Both the position numbers and the translations under genes were made by a program. Positions 1 through 5,832 of a stretch of DNA of 9,491 nt are shown here, piece after piece. The DNA is from Firmicutes bacterium CAG:110 (GTDB lineage Bacteria > Bacillota > Clostridia > Oscillospirales > Oscillospiraceae). The DNA lies in contig HF988144.1 of assembly GCA_000434635.1 (NCBI GenBank), positions 2,309-11,799 on the forward strand. The letters run 5' to 3'. Below the pieces are notes generated by a model that saw nothing but the letters and a program-made list of their open reading frames with translations, was not told the DNA's origin and searched no databases. How positions within the stretch are numbered: the stretch's first letter is position 1; each line of letters opens with the position of its first letter.

Positions 1-182
1 GCTACCGCCGCTTCAAAGGTGCCGCGGCTGCCGTCGTCGCCGCCGTAGGAGGTGACGACTTCCAGTGTGACTGCCTGCTTTGCCTGGGTAGCTGCTGTCT
101 GCTCCGGAGACGCAGACGAAAAAGCACAGCCGCTCAACCCCAAGGCCAATACCAGTGAAACGGCTACCAGTCTTCTTTTCAT
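1..182 (-). CDS. Lipoprotein, probable ABC-transporter solute-binding protein (N-terminus only)
   Basis: The first 60 residues of a protein running off the left edge. It begins MKRRLVAVSLVLALGLSGC, a lipoprotein signal peptide with a basic n-region, a hydrophobic stretch (residues 5-15) and lipobox L16-S17-G18-C19, so Cys19 should be lipidated and the mature protein anchored outside the membrane. A Ser/Ala/Gln/Thr-rich linker follows, then VTLEVVTSYGGDDGS. The pattern 'V-T-L-x-V-x-T-x-Y-G' is typical of the first beta strand of family-1 (sugar-type) extracellular solute-binding proteins. A GGGAGG ribosome binding site lies just upstream of the ATG, and a sigma-A-like promoter sits at 239-267. 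The adjacent YesM-like kinase fits a carbohydrate-uptake locus. The substrate cannot be told, and another lipoprotein class remains possible because most of the protein is outside the window. Confidence 0.75.
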   Translation of the reverse strand, partial: MKRRLVAVSLVLALGLSGCAFSSASPEQTAATQAKQAVTLEVVTSYGGDDGSRGTFEAAV

Positions 183-238
183 AGATCGGCTTCCTCCCTC
201 TTCTCTTTCATGGCAACTTACCCATACAGCTCCCCTAA

Positions 239-267
239 ATTATACCGCTTTCAGGTGATTCTGTACA
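239..267 (-). promoter_or_regulatory. Sigma-A-type promoter for the lipoprotein gene
   Basis: On the minus strand a consensus -10 box TATAAT (239-244) is preceded by a 17-nt spacer and a -35-like TGTACA (262-267; 4 of 6 match to TTGACA). Transcription would start near 232, giving a leader of about 50 nt before the ATG at 182. It lies in the gap after the kinase gene, so the lipoprotein gene can be transcribed independently of the kinase. Confidence 0.6.
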
Positions 268-281
268 AGTCCATTCTTCGC

Positions 282-330
282 CTTTGCTTGTCTTTTTTTG
301 ACTGTCGTTGTCATTTTTGTCTTTGCTTGT
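282..330. repeat. Short direct repeat upstream of the lipoprotein promoter
   Basis: The 10-mer CTTTGCTTGT occurs at 282-291 and again at 321-330, 39 bp apart, each copy followed two bases later by a T run on the plus strand. It lies just upstream of the promoter at 239-267. It could be a tandem activator site or simply low-complexity intergenic sequence. Confidence 0.35.
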
Positions 331-336
331 GCTTTT

Positions 337-2013
337 TTACTGTCCGGCAGGGATGACGACCCGGGCGAGGACCGTTCCGGCTCTGGTCTGATCCAACGTC
401 AGCGTTCCCTCGTCGCCGTAAATCAGGTTCAGCCGCTGGCTGACGTTGCGCAGTCCTACCTGACCGCCGGCAGCCGCTCCCTGAGCGGACTGCGCCAGCA
501 GAGACTGGATCTTCTGCCTGTCCTCCTGCGTCAGAGTGCCGTCATGCTCCACTTCCAGCACCACCTTGTCCGTCTGCCGGTAGGCTCTTACCCACAGATC
601 GCCGCCCCGATTGGCGGTGATGTCATGCTCCACCGCGTTTTCCACCAGCGGCTGCAGAACCAGCCGGGGTACAGACAGCGCGAGAATGGATTCATCGATG
701 TCCTTATGCACCCGGAAGCCTTCGCCCAGCCGTTCCCGGATGATGTACAGGTACGCGTCCACGTACCCCAGTTCCTCGGAAAGGGGGATTTTCGTCCGGC
801 CGTTCCGATCCAGCGCGGCCTTCAGCATGGTGGACAGGGACTCGATCATGGCGCTGACCCGTTCGTTGTCTGCCATTCTGGCTTCCCAGTTGATGATTTC
901 CAGCGTATTATTCAAAAAATGGGGGTTGATCTGGGATTGCAGCGCCTTGATGTTCGCCTGCTGGGTGGCCTGCTGCTCCAGATACGCCCGCTCAAACTGC
1001 CGCTGAAGCTCCGCCGACATGGCGTTGAACTGGTCAAACAGCTTTTCAAATTCCCGGTTGGGGGCTTTCTGCCCGATCTCATAGCCTCGCTCGCCGCTTT
1101 TCACCAGCTGATACGCCTGTCCCAGCACTTCCATGGGACGGGTGACATGGCGGTAAAACAGGGCAATGGTCACGAGAGACAGAGGCAATATCAGCAGCAC
1201 CACGCTGCCGATGGCCCAGCGCATCCACGGATTTTCCCCGAAAATGTCGTATTCTTCCCTGTCCGCAGAGAAGCCGATGATATGTCCCTCGGTCTTGGCC
1301 TGATAATGTACGTTCCCGGTCTCCTCCGCCGCCTCCACCAGACTGCCGTCTGCGGCGATGGTGAAGCGGTAGCCGTCCAGACTGTATTGCAGATTCCCCA
1401 CCCGGTTCACCGAGTCCAGCGGAAGGAACAGGTTTCCCGGCTGCAGCAGCATCACCACGCTGGCATAGGGGGTGAAGGTGCTGTCCAGAAGGTTTCGCGC
1501 CATGTACATCTGCCCGTCGATCAGCAGCAGGCGGATGTCCGTGTCCGCGTCTTCCATTTCCGCCATGATCTGCGGGGCACATTCGCGGCACTGACGCAGA
1601 AGGCCAAAGCTGGTGGTACCGTCGCTGAGGACATAGGCGCTGGCATCCACGTTCCAGAAGTGGATGAACACCGCCTGATAAATTTCGCCTCTGGTAAAGC
1701 TCTGGCTCAAGTAGTCGGTGACGGTGCCGTACAGTCCGGCGCTGTCGCCGTTTTGCAGCCAGGTGCGGTAAGCGTCCCGCACGGTGCCGTCGTAGGATAC
1801 TGCCTTGGAATCGTCGATGGCGTCCTCGAAGCGCATCTGCACCAGCCGCAGAGCATTCGCAGCGCTGCTGTCGATCTCCTGCTGCACGGACTGCCGGTAG
1901 TTCTCACTCAGCAGCACACCTGCCAGCGCCACCACAATAAAAATGGGCACCAGCCAGCAGATCAGTATGGTCATCAGGAAGCCCGTCCTAAGGGACGTTT
2001 TTGTTTTTTTCAT
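337..2013 (-). CDS. YesM/LytS-type sensor histidine kinase
   Basis: A 558-residue membrane sensor kinase that should autophosphorylate and pass phosphate to a response regulator, usually one controlling sugar transport. Residues 1-11 are basic. TM1 is about 12-34, an extracytoplasmic sensor region about 35-262, TM2 about 267-289 (following W263-M-R-W), and a HAMP-like linker starts at RHVTRPM. The His_kinase region carries QSQINPHFLNNTL with the phospho-acceptor H365. The ATPase has an N box LVENAVEH (N459) and a glycine-rich box VGLRNVSQRL (G520). This set is characteristic of the YesM group, which has one His box in the INPHFLxN context. The ATG at 2013 is preferred over the upstream extension to 2130: it has a GGGGGA ribosome binding site and starts directly on the K/R-TM1 segment, whereas the extension runs through a hairpin/terminator. 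No response regulator lies between it and the lipoprotein gene. Confidence 0.93.
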   Translation of the reverse strand: MKKTKTSLRTGFLMTILICWLVPIFIVVALAGVLLSENYRQSVQQEIDSSAANALRLVQMRFEDAIDDSKAVSYDGTVRDAYRTWLQNGDSAGLYGTVTDYLSQSFTRGEIYQAVFIHFWNVDASAYVLSDGTTSFGLLRQCRECAPQIMAEMEDADTDIRLLLIDGQMYMARNLLDSTFTPYASVVMLLQPGNLFLPLDSVNRVGNLQYSLDGYRFTIAADGSLVEAAEETGNVHYQAKTEGHIIGFSADREEYDIFGENPWMRWAIGSVVLLILPLSLVTIALFYRHVTRPMEVLGQAYQLVKSGERGYEIGQKAPNREFEKLFDQFNAMSAELQRQFERAYLEQQATQQANIKALQSQINPHFLNNTLEIINWEARMADNERVSAMIESLSTMLKAALDRNGRTKIPLSEELGYVDAYLYIIRERLGEGFRVHKDIDESILALSVPRLVLQPLVENAVEHDITANRGGDLWVRAYRQTDKVVLEVEHDGTLTQEDRQKIQSLLAQSAQGAAAGGQVGLRNVSQRLNLIYGDEGTLTLDQTRAGTVLARVVIPAGQ

Positions 2014-2038
2014 GGCGTTCCCCCGCTCTTCCCGTGAT

Positions 2039-2047
2039 GCTATATCA
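2039..2047 (-). promoter_or_regulatory. Weak candidate extended -10 for the kinase gene
   Basis: On the minus strand TGATATAGC (extended -10, TGnTATA-like) lies about 25 nt upstream of the kinase ATG and just downstream of the terminator T tract. No convincing -35 box is present. It is offered only because the terminator upstream implies that the kinase needs its own start. Confidence 0.2.
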
Positions 2048-2058
2048 CGCCGGAAATG

Positions 2059-2084
2059 AAAAAAAGAAGCGTTTTTACGCGCTT
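2059..2084 (-). terminator. Candidate intrinsic terminator with T tract after the DUF1576 gene
   Basis: On the minus strand a 5-bp stem (AAGCG 2084-2080 with CGCTT 2071-2067) is followed by C and seven Ts (2065-2059). The stem is short, but the T tract is good, and it lies downstream of the stronger hairpin at 2101-2130. Together they probably end transcription of the membrane-protein gene before the kinase. Confidence 0.45.
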
Positions 2085-2100
2085 TCCTTTCTTTTTCGTG

Positions 2101-2130
2101 TTGGGGCAGGAAAATCCATTCCTGCCCCAA
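2101..2130. other. Strong 12-bp hairpin downstream of the DUF1576 gene
   Basis: TTGGGGCAGGAA (2101-2112) pairs perfectly with TTCCTGCCCCAA (2119-2130) around a 6-nt loop, starting 10 bp after the stop codon. Neither strand has a T run immediately after it, so it is not a canonical terminator by itself. It could act with the T-tract hairpin at 2059-2084 or stabilise the 3' end of the mRNA. Confidence 0.6.
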
Positions 2131-2140
2131 TACATTTTCA

Positions 2141-3478
2141 CTATTTTGCGGCCTTCAGCGCCTTGCGCTCGGCCTTGGTCTTGCAGAAGCACTCCAGCTC
2201 CGGCACCAGAAGGATGCAGATCACCGCCGCCGTAAAACCGCCGTTATACAGGCAGAACCCGCCGTGGAGATTGGGGACGGAGGTAACCAGAAAATAGTGC
2301 ATCACGGCCGCAACCATGCCCCAGAACCAGCCGTACTTGCTGGTAATGGGACTCAGGCCGTTGGCGAAGCACAGTCCCACAGCGATGGCCTGAGCATTGA
2401 TCACAAAGGTGAAATTGCCCCCCGCCACTCCGGACAGCCCCCCCGCCAGGAAGGACGCCAGCACGTATCCCAGCATGATCGGCCAGACGTTGCCGGGATG
2501 GGAGCCGGAATTGCAGGTGGCCAGCATACAGAAAATGATGCCCATCGTCACGCCGTTGAAGGAAGCGCCGATGAGGTTGTAGTAAGCCAGAATGAACAGG
2601 CCGAACACGCCCACGTTCATCAGGAACACTTCCATACCCATCTGGGAAGAAACGGAACCGACGTGCTCCGGGGCGGTCAGCAATGCCCAGTACTGCTTCG
2701 GCTTGCAGCCCATGGCCAGTGCGAACACGATGCACAGTCCGAACAGGATGCCGCAGAACAGATTCACCGTCAGCCGGGACGCTACCAGCAGGGTATCCGC
2801 GCCGGGCGCGGCGGGCAGCTCAATGCCCATGGTCTTGAACAGCGTGGCATTGAGGAAAAACGCAAACAGGCACACCGGCACGGCGGCAGAATACAGATCG
2901 AAGCCCTTATGCACCTTCGGGGAATGGGTCAGCCCTGCCGGGAGGAAGAAGCCGATGGCAATGCCCACAATCATCGCCACCACGAACCCGTACAGGTTGA
3001 AGCCCACCACATCGGGATAGGGATGGCGCACCAGCAGGTCGCTGATCAGAGGCGCAATGCCGGTGGAGAACAGCATGGCGTTGACGTTGGCGCCCAGCTT
3101 TTCCTTCTTCACCAGGCAGTAGAGGACAACGCCCAGCACCGTCGGCCAGATGTTCAGGATGTTGATGCCCCAGGAGCAGAAGCCCAGGGTCAGCACGAAG
3201 GCCAGGGTGGAGACATTATTGACCGTCGCGCCGCACAGGGCATACAGCCCCAGACAGCACAGTCCCACCAGTCCCATGTTCAGGAACGTCGCGGCATAGC
3301 CGCCCACGGCAAAATAGTTGGTAGAGATTTTTGCCGGCTGGCTGAGAATCTGCCACAGGCCGGAAAACATGGTATTCCTGTCCGGCATACACACTGCCGC
3401 GATCAGAAACGCCGCGGAAAAGAAGGCAAAAAACAGCTTCAGGAACGAACCTTCCTCAAGATTTTTTAATTTTTTCAT
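2141..3478 (-). CDS. DUF1576-family integral membrane protein
   Basis: A 445-residue, highly hydrophobic polytopic membrane protein resembling the DUF1576 family of Firmicutes, whose function is not established. Family-like features are GLWQILSQP (40-48), NYFAVGGYAATFLNMGLVGL (54-73), KVHKGFDLY (188-196) and LHGGFCLYNGGFTA (404-417). Three motif pairs recur in the same order in both halves: N-x-WP-x-x-L-G-x-V-L (109-119 and 330-340), an N-A...GxxPxxS motif (132-146 and 361-380), and H-x-GF-x-LY (190-196 and 405-411). This suggests an internally duplicated, transporter-like fold. The C-terminus is short and basic. The ATG at 3478 has AAGGTG about 6 nt upstream. Terminators flank the gene on both sides, so it is probably monocistronic. 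Adjacency to the C1 genes does not by itself establish a role in folate or formate transport. Confidence 0.85.
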   Translation of the reverse strand: MKKLKNLEEGSFLKLFFAFFSAAFLIAAVCMPDRNTMFSGLWQILSQPAKISTNYFAVGGYAATFLNMGLVGLCCLGLYALCGATVNNVSTLAFVLTLGFCSWGINILNIWPTVLGVVLYCLVKKEKLGANVNAMLFSTGIAPLISDLLVRHPYPDVVGFNLYGFVVAMIVGIAIGFFLPAGLTHSPKVHKGFDLYSAAVPVCLFAFFLNATLFKTMGIELPAAPGADTLLVASRLTVNLFCGILFGLCIVFALAMGCKPKQYWALLTAPEHVGSVSSQMGMEVFLMNVGVFGLFILAYYNLIGASFNGVTMGIIFCMLATCNSGSHPGNVWPIMLGYVLASFLAGGLSGVAGGNFTFVINAQAIAVGLCFANGLSPITSKYGWFWGMVAAVMHYFLVTSVPNLHGGFCLYNGGFTAAVICILLVPELECFCKTKAERKALKAAK

Positions 3479-3521
3479 AAAAGCACCTTGCTCTCAATAT
3501 TGAATTTGAATGTCCATAGAC

Positions 3522-3556
3522 AAAAAGGGCGACCCAGCGTGGAAACTGAATCGCCC
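3522..3556 (-). terminator. Intrinsic terminator downstream of folD
   Basis: On the minus strand GGGCGA (3556-3551) pairs with TCGCCC (3532-3527), followed by TTTTT (3526-3522). The 18-nt loop contains a further 3-bp CCA/TGG stem. It sits about 80 nt after the folD stop and before the membrane-protein gene, so it should end the fchA-folD transcript. The rest of the 159-bp gap holds no gene. TCAATATTGA at 3494-3503 is a small palindrome just upstream of the next start, with no clear promoter. Confidence 0.6.
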
Positions 3557-3637
3557 AGACGGTCGGCAGGCTTTTCTCTGCGCTCCCATGCGGTGTAAAC
3601 CCGCGAATCCGTCAGTTACGCAGAAGCCAATATGGCG

Positions 3638-4516
3638 TTATACTCTTTCGGCAGCCTCCACCACGTGCTTCATCAGCACGGAGGTGGTCACGGAGCCGAC
3701 GCCGCCGGGAACGGGCGTGATGGCCTCAACGATCGGCTCGACCTCGTCAAACTTGGCGTCGCCGGCGATGCCGCCCTTGCCGCCCTTGGCGTTGATCTTG
3801 TTCTCGTCCCAGTTGATGGACACGTCCACGACCACCTGTCCGGGGCGGACATAGTCCTTGGTCAGGCTGTTCAGCACACCGGCGGCGGAAACAATGATGT
3901 CCGCGTTCCGGCAGATTTCAGCGGTGTTCACCGTCTTGGTATGGCAGACGGTAACGGTGGCGTTCTTGCCCATGAGCATCATGGCGGCGGGCTTGCCGAC
4001 CACCAGGCTGCGGCCAATGACCACGGCGTTCTTGCCCTTGCAGTCGATGCCGTAGTAGTCCAGAATCTCCATGCAGGCGGCGGGGGTGCAGGGGGCGAAG
4101 CCCAGACCGTTCAGTCCCTCAAACACACCGGCGTTGGACAGATGGGTCATGCAGTCCACGTCCTTCTTGGGGTCGAGGCGGTTGCAGATCTCATTCTGGT
4201 CGGCCTTCAGATGCTTGGGCAGGGGGCGGAACATCAGCACGCCGTGGATGGAATCGTCGGCGTTGACCTGATCGATGACCGCGAGAACGTCTTCCTTGGA
4301 AGCATCCGCAGGCAGTTCAAACTTCTTGACATCCACACCCACCAGCTCGGCGCGCTTGGTCGCGCCCTTCTCGTAGCTCAGGTCGGAGGGATCCGCGCCC
4401 ACACGGACGATGCCCAGAGTGGGGATGATGCCCTTTTCCCGCAGCGCGGCGGTACGGGTCTGCAGATTCGCGTTCAGGGCATCGGTAACTTCCTTGCCCA
4501 GCAGTAACTTAGCCAT
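3638..4516 (-). CDS. folD: FolD-family methylene-tetrahydrofolate dehydrogenase, cyclohydrolase site altered
   Basis: A 292-residue cytoplasmic FolD-family protein that should interconvert methylene-THF and methenyl-THF with NAD(P). Visible features are GIVRVGADPSDLSYEKG (35-51), the KDVD motif with D121, the nucleotide-binding GRSLVVGKP (168-176), VTVCHTKT (188-195) and TPVPGGVG (267-274). The start has GGAGG at 4530-4526, and the gene follows fchA by 33 bp, implying co-transcription. Aligned to E. coli and human FolD/MTHFD, the tyrosine is kept (Y48). The lysine four residues later (human K56, E. coli K54) is A52, and the glutamine of VQLPLP is F96 within MFRPLP. In characterised bifunctional enzymes these residues are needed for cyclohydrolase activity, so this copy is probably a monofunctional dehydrogenase that relies on the neighbouring FchA. 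The cofactor preference (NAD or NADP) cannot be read with certainty. Confidence 0.93.
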   Translation of the reverse strand: MAKLLLGKEVTDALNANLQTRTAALREKGIIPTLGIVRVGADPSDLSYEKGATKRAELVGVDVKKFELPADASKEDVLAVIDQVNADDSIHGVLMFRPLPKHLKADQNEICNRLDPKKDVDCMTHLSNAGVFEGLNGLGFAPCTPAACMEILDYYGIDCKGKNAVVIGRSLVVGKPAAMMLMGKNATVTVCHTKTVNTAEICRNADIIVSAAGVLNSLTKDYVRPGQVVVDVSINWDENKINAKGGKGGIAGDAKFDEVEPIVEAITPVPGGVGSVTTSVLMKHVVEAAERV

Positions 4517-4549
4517 AATATGTTTCCTCCAATATGTTCGTTGTGGGGC

Positions 4550-5170
4550 TTACTGACCGAAGCCCGCCTTGACGTCGTTGAAGATCTCGTCCGCAACGCT
4601 GCAATACTTGTTCAGCATCACGTTGGCTTGGCGGTTCATGTCCTCCGCCACTTCCCGGTTCTTCAGGCTCTTGGTGTTGATGAACACGTTCAGAGACGCG
4701 GCCTGCAGGGCTGCCTTGCAGCACACGGCGGCGCATCCGGCGTCGGAGACTGCCAGCCGGGAGCCCTTCGCGGCAAACACGGCAACGCAGTCCAGCGCCT
4801 CGCAGCACAGCTCCATGATGTGCATGGGCACCGCGCAGGCGGTGATGGTGGCTTCCTCCAGAATCTTGTCCCGGTTAGGGTCGTCCTTGGGAATGCCGTA
4901 AGCCTTGGCCAGAGGAACGAAGCCCTTGTCGTCGGCTTCTACCTGATCCAGCAGCTGCTTCTGCAGATCGTCACATTTTGCTTTCAGCGCAAGAATCTCG
5001 TCCTGCACGTCGGCATATTTCTTCTTGCCGACGGTGAGAGAGCCGACCATGTTGCCCAGTGCGGTGCCGATGGCGCCCACCAGAGCAGCCGCGCCGCCGC
5101 CGCCGGGAGCCGGGGCGTCAGAAGCCAGAACCTCCACAAATCTGCGGCAGGATTCCAATGTCATGTCCAT
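4550..5170 (-). CDS. fchA: Methenyltetrahydrofolate cyclohydrolase (FTCD cyclodeaminase-type)
   Basis: A 206-residue cytoplasmic protein of the formiminotransferase-cyclodeaminase C-terminal family (FchA), which hydrolyses 5,10-methenyl-THF to 10-formyl-THF or runs the reverse. The N-terminal DAPAPGGGGAAALVGAIGTAL (18-38) matches the family's conserved P-G-G-G-x-x-A-A loop. The remainder is almost wholly alpha-helical (for example 54-86 and 150-200), as in the family, and about 200 residues is the usual length. The ATG at 5170 is chosen because AGGAAA lies about 10 nt upstream; a second ATG two codons later is too far from it. It is followed after 33 bp by folD. With Fhs upstream it supplies the middle step between formyl-THF and methylene-THF. 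The Shine-Dalgarno is part of a potential hairpin (5179-5197). Confidence 0.92.
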   Translation of the reverse strand: MDMTLESCRRFVEVLASDAPAPGGGGAAALVGAIGTALGNMVGSLTVGKKKYADVQDEILALKAKCDDLQKQLLDQVEADDKGFVPLAKAYGIPKDDPNRDKILEEATITACAVPMHIMELCCEALDCVAVFAAKGSRLAVSDAGCAAVCCKAALQAASLNVFINTKSLKNREVAEDMNRQANVMLNKYCSVADEIFNDVKAGFGQ

Positions 5171-5178
5171 AGGTCAAA

Positions 5179-5197
5179 TTTCCTTTCAAATAGGAAA
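5179..5197 (-). promoter_or_regulatory. Hairpin that could mask the fchA ribosome binding site
   Basis: In the minus-strand transcript TTTCCT (5197-5192) can pair with AGGAAA (5184-5179) over a 7-nt loop. The second arm is the Shine-Dalgarno of fchA. A further 4-bp stem (TCGG/CCGA, 5209-5222) lies just upstream. The hairpin is AT-rich and weak, so translational control is possible but unproven. Confidence 0.3.
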
Positions 5198-5234
5198 GCT
5201 CTGAACCAATCGGTGAGAGCCGACAGTGAGAGAT

Positions 5235-5371
5235 TTTTCACCAGATGAAGATTTCAGAAGCGGAGAAATACTGTATGTACCCGCAAGGGGTATGCCGCAT
5301 CCGTAAGCCAGCTTGCGCTGGCAACGGCTGCGCTATATTTCCCGCTTTTGAAACCGCACAGCTGGGGAAAA
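5235..5371. repeat. ~137-nt imperfect palindromic element with two inner hairpins
   Basis: Between the small ORF and fchA the sequence folds on itself over about 137 nt. From outside inwards: 5235-5247 pairs with 5359-5371 (11 of 13), 5252-5263 with 5342-5353 (12 of 12, one G:U on the plus strand), and 5265-5270 with 5336-5341 (6 of 6). The enclosed loop holds two hairpins: TACCC/GGGTA (5278-5292) and GCCAGC-TTGC-GCTGGC (5307-5322), the latter flanked by CCG/CGG. G:U pairs at 5257/5348, 5277/5293 and 5276/5294 occur only if the plus strand is read as RNA. No T run follows on either strand, so it is not a terminator. It may be a dispersed palindromic repeat or a structured RNA. No target-site duplication is evident. 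Confidence 0.6.
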
Positions 5372-5418
5372 GGCCCGCTGCTCAGCCGAAGACGATTGAT
5401 TCAGGGGTTCCAAAATAA

Positions 5419-5754
5419 TCATGGTTCCAGAAACAGGAGCTGTCCCTGCTCCGTTGGCGCGGGGGGCGCTTCTCCCACCCATACCGCCAGTTCCTCCAGC
5501 GTCTCTCCGCCCCAGTTTTCCGGCGCGAAGCAGGCAGGTGGAAGATGAAAATAGGCGTGGATATGGCTATGCCCCTGAAAGCTCCGCTCCTCGGCGAAAA
5601 TTTCCCGCCAGTCAGAGCCGTCGGAGCCGTAAAAACGCACCGTAACGGCGGCGTCCTCCCCCTGATTGTCCACCATCAGCAGCAGATTCACACCCTGACT
5701 CCGGTGGGCCGGGTTCTCCGCGGGGATGAACGACAAATAGTGAATACCCGCCAT
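5419..5754 (-). CDS. Small unrecognised protein with His cluster, between fhs and fchA
   Basis: A 111-residue protein I do not recognise. The ATG at 5754 has GGGAG about 6 nt upstream and is preferred to a TTG four codons earlier. There is no signal peptide or membrane segment. Residues 22-45 and 84-93 have alternating hydrophobic patterns suggesting beta strands (NLLLMV, VTVRFYG, LAVWVG), possibly a small beta-sandwich. A striking HSHIHAYFH segment places histidines at 62, 64, 66 and 70, with C75 nearby, which might bind metal; this is inference. The protein is acidic and rich in Gly and Pro. It lies in the same direction between fhs and fchA, just after the fhs terminator, with no clear promoter of its own. 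It would therefore be expressed by read-through, suggesting a link to one-carbon metabolism. Its reality depends on homologues. Confidence 0.6.
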   Translation of the reverse strand: MAGIHYLSFIPAENPAHRSQGVNLLLMVDNQGEDAAVTVRFYGSDGSDWREIFAEERSFQGHSHIHAYFHLPPACFAPENWGGETLEELAVWVGEAPPAPTEQGQLLFLEP

Positions 5755-5778
5755 AAAGTCTCCCAATGAAACAAGTCC

Positions 5779-5824
5779 AAAACCGTAAAAGCACAGGCGG
5801 GGGGCCGCCTGCGCTTTTTACGGT
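5779..5824 (-). terminator. Strong intrinsic terminator after fhs
   Basis: On the minus strand the arm 5824-5805 pairs with 5800-5782 over a CCCC loop. The stem is about 19 bp with one bulged A and one G:U that forms only in the minus-strand RNA. It is followed by TTTT (5782-5779). It begins 9 bp after the fhs stop and sits between fhs and the small downstream ORF. Confidence 0.85.
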
Positions 5825-5832
5825 ACTATGAA

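Noticed and set aside
298..2037. Long plus-strand open frame (579 codons) opposite the kinase gene
   Set aside because: Antisense shadow caused by GC-rich codon bias. It is rich in His/Gln/Arg with no recognisable domain, and the minus strand encodes a clear histidine kinase.
2014..2130. N-terminal extension of the kinase to 2130
   Set aside because: It would cross the hairpin and T-tract region and adds residues unlike a kinase N-terminus. The ATG at 2013 has a ribosome binding site and a normal K/R-TM1 start.
5235..5371. Intrinsic terminator or insertion sequence explanation for the palindromic region
   Set aside because: No T run follows either arm, no transposase is encoded, and no target-site duplication is visible. 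It was kept only as an unexplained palindromic element.
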